A stretch of DNA of 8,236 nt. Source: Gammaproteobacteria bacterium (lineage in GTDB: Bacteria; Pseudomonadota; Gammaproteobacteria; GRL18). The notes beneath the pieces are model-generated. The model was not told the DNA's origin, ran no database searches, and saw only the letters and a program-made list of their open reading frames with translations. Numbering within the stretch: position 1 is the stretch's first letter; each line of letters starts with the position of its first letter. Where the stretch lies: contig WTAX01000142.1 of the NCBI GenBank assembly GCA_013139395.1, forward strand, positions 1 through 8,236, read 5' to 3'. Position numbers and translations under genes: made by a program. Below, piece by piece: positions 6,860 through 8,236 of this stretch.

Positions 6860-7089
6860 AACCTAAATAAATCACTTGAACCGTAGCGAGAGCGATCACC
6901 AAAAGTAGGCTCCATGAGGAGAGGTGCTGGAGATTCAAGGCTTTACAGGTCATTTTGGATTTATTCGCACCCCAAGGGCACTTCCTTCGGGGCGTAGCCA
7001 CCCTACGGGTGAATTCAAAATGTTCTGAAAAGTCTTGAAGATTCAGTGCATTGGACGTTCGCAGTAGGTTCAAGTGATTTATTTAGGTT
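6860..7089. mobile_element. Foldback MITE-like element with 23-bp perfect terminal inverted repeats
   Basis: The left end 6860-6882 (starting AACCTAAATAAATC, ending TTGAACC) is exactly the reverse complement of 7067-7089. A second, imperfect inner pair (about 6934-6972 against 7007-7038) carries TTCAAG, CTTT, CAG and CATTTTG blocks in the same order. The centre has two GC-rich hairpins: CCCCAAGG/CCTTCGGGG (6970-6992) and CACCC-TAC-GGGTG (6999-7011). At about 230 bp with no transposase it fits a non-autonomous MITE. TTAA occurs at both outer edges (6857-6860 and 7088-7091), partly inside the repeats, so a target duplication is possible but not proven. An 88-codon frame read through it on the minus strand is most likely spurious. 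The GC-rich core differs from the AT-rich flanks. Confidence 0.8.
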
Positions 7090-7237
7090 AAACGATTAAA
7101 TAATAGTAAGTCTGTTTGACGTGAATTGATAGAAACGGATTAGACCCGGTTAACTCCCACGACTGTTTCTTTACTCTGAATATTTGTCATCAATATTGAA
7201 ATAAATAATATTACGAATCAAATCGAAAGGATGAGGA
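7090..7237. other. AT-rich intergenic stretch right of the MITE
   Basis: No gene is visible. It contains a short inverted pair AGAAAC/GTTTCT (about 7130-7170) and a TCAATATTGA palindrome (about 7190-7199). Nothing here is strong enough to name. Confidence 0.3.
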
Positions 7238-7297
7238 ATGTCTGCTAAGGTCCGATTTGACATCAGAGCTTATATTGAGGATTTAGATTTACACTAA
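7238..7297 (+). CDS. Possible 19-aa leader or micro-ORF
   Basis: The ATG at 7238 follows GGATGAGGA, a strong ribosome-site-like sequence, and runs 19 codons (MSAKVRFDIRAYIEDLDLH) to TAA. The start lies in the loop of an 8-bp inverted repeat, TCAAATCG (7218-7225) with CGATTTGA (7253-7260), so the RNA could hide its own ribosome site. Its stop overlaps the stop of the convergent 77-aa gene by four bases. It could equally be the remnant of a longer gene, or chance. Confidence 0.3.
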   Translation: MSAKVRFDIRAYIEDLDLH

Positions 7298-7527
7298 GTG
7301 ACTTTAGTAATAACAGGTTTTTTATTTTTTGAAGATTTTCTTTTTATATCATTCAAAGCGTTATCTACACCAATTTGCACGCGCAATAGTGACATGCTGA
7401 TCCCGCTTACTTGAAGGTTATGGGCTTCCAGTTTTGTTCTGGTTTGCTCATCCATATTTTCCAGAGCACTATTCAGCTTAATGGTTAACTCTTCAATCTT
7501 TTTTAAATTATCTCTTTGCTTGTCCAA
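7294..7527 (-). CDS. Small helical (coiled-coil) protein of unknown function, 77 aa
   Basis: The frame opens with ATG at 7542, but that ATG overlaps the perfect GGAGGT ribosome site (7540-7535). The TTG at 7527 stands 7 bases after it, so I place the start there (DKQRDNLKKIEEL after the initiator). The protein is charged and almost wholly helical, with a heptad-like region at about 6-35, a short Ile/Ser/Leu stretch (about 42-52), and a Lys-rich tail (about 61-77) with KRKSSKNKKP. It has no signal peptide or membrane helix. I do not recognise the family. The shape suits a small cytoplasmic oligomer or a nucleic-acid-associated protein, but that is only inference from composition. It lies alone between a MITE-bearing region and tRNA-Lys. 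Confidence 0.6.
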   Translation of the reverse strand: MDKQRDNLKKIEELTIKLNSALENMDEQTRTKLEAHNLQVSGISMSLLRVQIGVDNALNDIKRKSSKNKKPVITKVT

Positions 7528-7534
7528 AATCTGC

Positions 7535-7540
7535 ACCTCC
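7535..7540 (-). promoter_or_regulatory. Ribosome binding site that decides a TTG start
   Basis: GGAGGT on the minus strand, 7 bases from TTG at 7527. It overlaps the in-frame ATG at 7542-7540, which has no ribosome site of its own, so TTG is preferred. Confidence 0.6.
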
Positions 7541-7565
7541 ATGGCTGCGACTCATTAATATCTGG

Positions 7566-7583
7566 TATTTTTATTTAAAAATA
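7566..7583. repeat. AT-only palindrome TATTTTTA-TT-TAAAAATA
   Basis: A perfect 8-bp inverted repeat with a 2-base centre, flanked by CTGGT on the left and ACCAG a few bases further right (7588-7592). It lies in the leader or promoter region of the 77-aa gene, so it may be an operator or part of an AT-rich promoter. No clear -35/-10 pair was found. Confidence 0.3.
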
Positions 7584-7629
7584 GCAGCACCAGTATTTTT
7601 AGTGACTTCAAAAAAATCATTTTAGATAT

Positions 7630-7665
7630 AAAAAAACCCCTGTAATCAATTGATCTACAAGGGTT
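7630..7665 (-). terminator. Rho-independent terminator of the tRNA-Lys transcript
   Basis: On the minus strand AACCCTTGTA (7665-7656) pairs with TACAGGGGTT (7644-7635), a 10-bp stem with one wobble. The loop holds a further ATCAATTGAT palindrome, and a run of T follows (7636-7630). It begins 8 bases after the tRNA CCA end. Confidence 0.85.
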
Positions 7666-7672
7666 CTGTATA

Positions 7673-7748
7673 TGGTGGGCCGTCGGGGATTCGAACCCCG
7701 GACAAATGGATTAAAAGTCCACTGCTCTACCAACTGAGCTAACGGCCC
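7673..7748 (-). tRNA. tRNA-Lys (anticodon UUU)
   Basis: A 76-base cloverleaf read on the minus strand. The 7-bp acceptor stem GGGCCGT/ACGGCCC is followed by discriminator A and an encoded CCA. The D arm is GCTCAGTTGGTAGAGC. The anticodon stem GTGGA/TCCAT encloses loop CTTTTAA with TTT in the middle. The T arm is CCGGGGTTCGAATCCCCG (stem CGGGG/CCCCG around the TTCGAAT loop). UUU reads both Lys codons AAA and AAG. It lies downstream of cpoB on the same strand, an order conserved in enterobacteria and other gammaproteobacteria, but has its own promoter. Confidence 0.98.
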
Positions 7749-7764
7749 TCAGCCTGAAGCTGAG
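7748..7764 (-). repeat. Hairpin touching the tRNA 5' end
   Basis: CTCAGC-TTCAG-GCTGAG on the minus strand forms a 6-bp stem whose last base is the first G of the tRNA. It may position the precursor for 5' processing. An AT-only stem (ACTTTTAA/TTAAAAGT, about 7792-7815) lies further upstream in the same leader. Confidence 0.4.
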
Positions 7765-7841
7765 ACAAGACATTTGCAACTAAATCGTTTAACTTTTAAA
7801 AAAAACATTAAAAGTAATTGCCGTCTTGTTAAGATGCGCAT

Positions 7842-7869
7842 ATTCTACCGTTTTTATTTTTTATGGCAA
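7842..7869 (-). promoter_or_regulatory. Promoter of tRNA-Lys
   Basis: On the minus strand TTGCCA (7869-7864), a 16-bp AT-rich spacer, then TAGAAT (7847-7842), followed by ATGCGC. The GC-containing bases just after the -10 are typical of stable-RNA promoters under growth-rate control. Transcription would begin near 7835, about 85 bases before the tRNA. Confidence 0.65.
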
Positions 7870-7896
7870 GCTTTTTTACAACTTTTTTTCAAATTT

Positions 7897-8236
7897 TTAT
7901 AATTGTTTCAGTAAGCGCTTTGCTTGCCCTGCTTCAGTGGTATCCGGGTAGTTTATCAATAGTTGATTCAAGGTATTACGTGCAGCATCTTTATTACCTG
8001 ATTCATAATAGCTGTACGCTTTTTTTAACTGTGCTGCAGCTTTTTTAGGACTGAATGGATAAACATCTAATAGTAATTGATAATCAATAATAGCCTGCTC
8101 AAAATTACGCTGGGCATAACTGGCTTCAGCCACCCAATATTGAGCAATATGAGCATAGCGACCGCTTGGATATTTTGCTATCAAGGCAATAAACGAATCT
8201 CTGGCTTTATTGTAGCGACGGGCTCTGAGTTCATCA
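7897..8236 (-). CDS. cpoB: Cell division coordinator CpoB / Tol-Pal system protein YbgF, C-terminal part
   Basis: The frame is open to the right edge, so only the last 112 codons are here; the real start lies outside the window. The visible part holds three TPR-like repeats: ARRYNKARDSFIALIAKYP, then AEASYAQRNFEQAIIDY, then a YSYYESGNKDAARNTLNQL repeat ending in the AKRLLKQL tail usual for YbgF. In E. coli this periplasmic protein trimerises, binds TolA and links peptidoglycan synthesis by PBP1B to outer-membrane constriction at division. It is normally the last gene of tol-pal, which would lie to the right. It is followed by tRNA-Lys as in E. coli. No strong terminator is visible between its stop and the tRNA, so read-through is possible. 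Confidence 0.9.
   Translation of the reverse strand, partial: DELRARRYNKARDSFIALIAKYPSGRYAHIAQYWVAEASYAQRNFEQAIIDYQLLLDVYPFSPKKAAAQLKKAYSYYESGNKDAARNTLNQLLINYPDTTEAGQAKRLLKQL

Noticed and set aside
6807..7073. 88-codon minus-strand frame across the MITE
   Set aside because: It lies almost wholly inside the inverted-repeat element, has no convincing ribosome site, and its sequence is explained by the repeat arms and hairpins.
7863..8048. 61-codon plus-strand frame opposite cpoB
   Set aside because: It is antisense to a clear TPR coding frame and lacks a ribosome site.

Overview
The window looks like part of the chromosome of an AT-rich gammaproteobacterium, probably a sulfur oxidiser. Two things point that way. 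The end of cpoB (ybgF) is followed on the same strand by a tRNA-Lys(UUU), the order known from enterobacterial and other gammaproteobacterial tol-pal loci. A secreted Gly/Asn/Tyr-rich protein resembles sulfur globule envelope proteins. Species cannot be fixed from the sequence alone.

Left part, + strand (1-2079): the end of one NuoM-type proton-channel membrane protein, then a complete second one (506 aa) 15 bp downstream. They form the tail of an operon encoding a complex-I-like or antiporter-like membrane module. The downstream copy keeps all the classic proton-path residues; the upstream copy lacks the late-helix Glu.

Centre, - strand (5074-2080): a probable two-gene signalling operon. 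It encodes a 622-aa protein with three receiver domains (the first degenerate) and a class III adenylate cyclase domain with the Lys/Thr base-recognition pair of the bicarbonate-responsive IIIb type. Next, 31 bp on, is a secreted TPR plus FGE-sulfatase-fold protein without the catalytic cysteines. This operon ends exactly against the stop codon of the NuoM-like gene, with no base between the two convergent genes.

Right of that (5075-6272): a hairpin terminator, the sulfur-globule-like gene (6011-5427) and its promoter region. Then comes an accessory-looking stretch (6273-7543): a GTG-started 123-aa protein with a possible VapD/Cas2-type fold, an inverted-repeat-rich upstream region, a foldback MITE-like element of about 230 bp with 23-bp perfect terminal inverted repeats, a possible 19-codon ORF, and a 77-aa coiled-coil protein whose start is best placed at a TTG.

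Right end (7630-8236, - strand): cpoB (partial), a well-formed tRNA promoter, tRNA-Lys and its terminator.

The most interesting points are the multi-receiver IIIb cyclase paired with an FGE pseudoenzyme, the small VapD-like gene beside a MITE, and the asymmetric NuoM pair. I saw no CRISPR array, phage or large insertion sequence.
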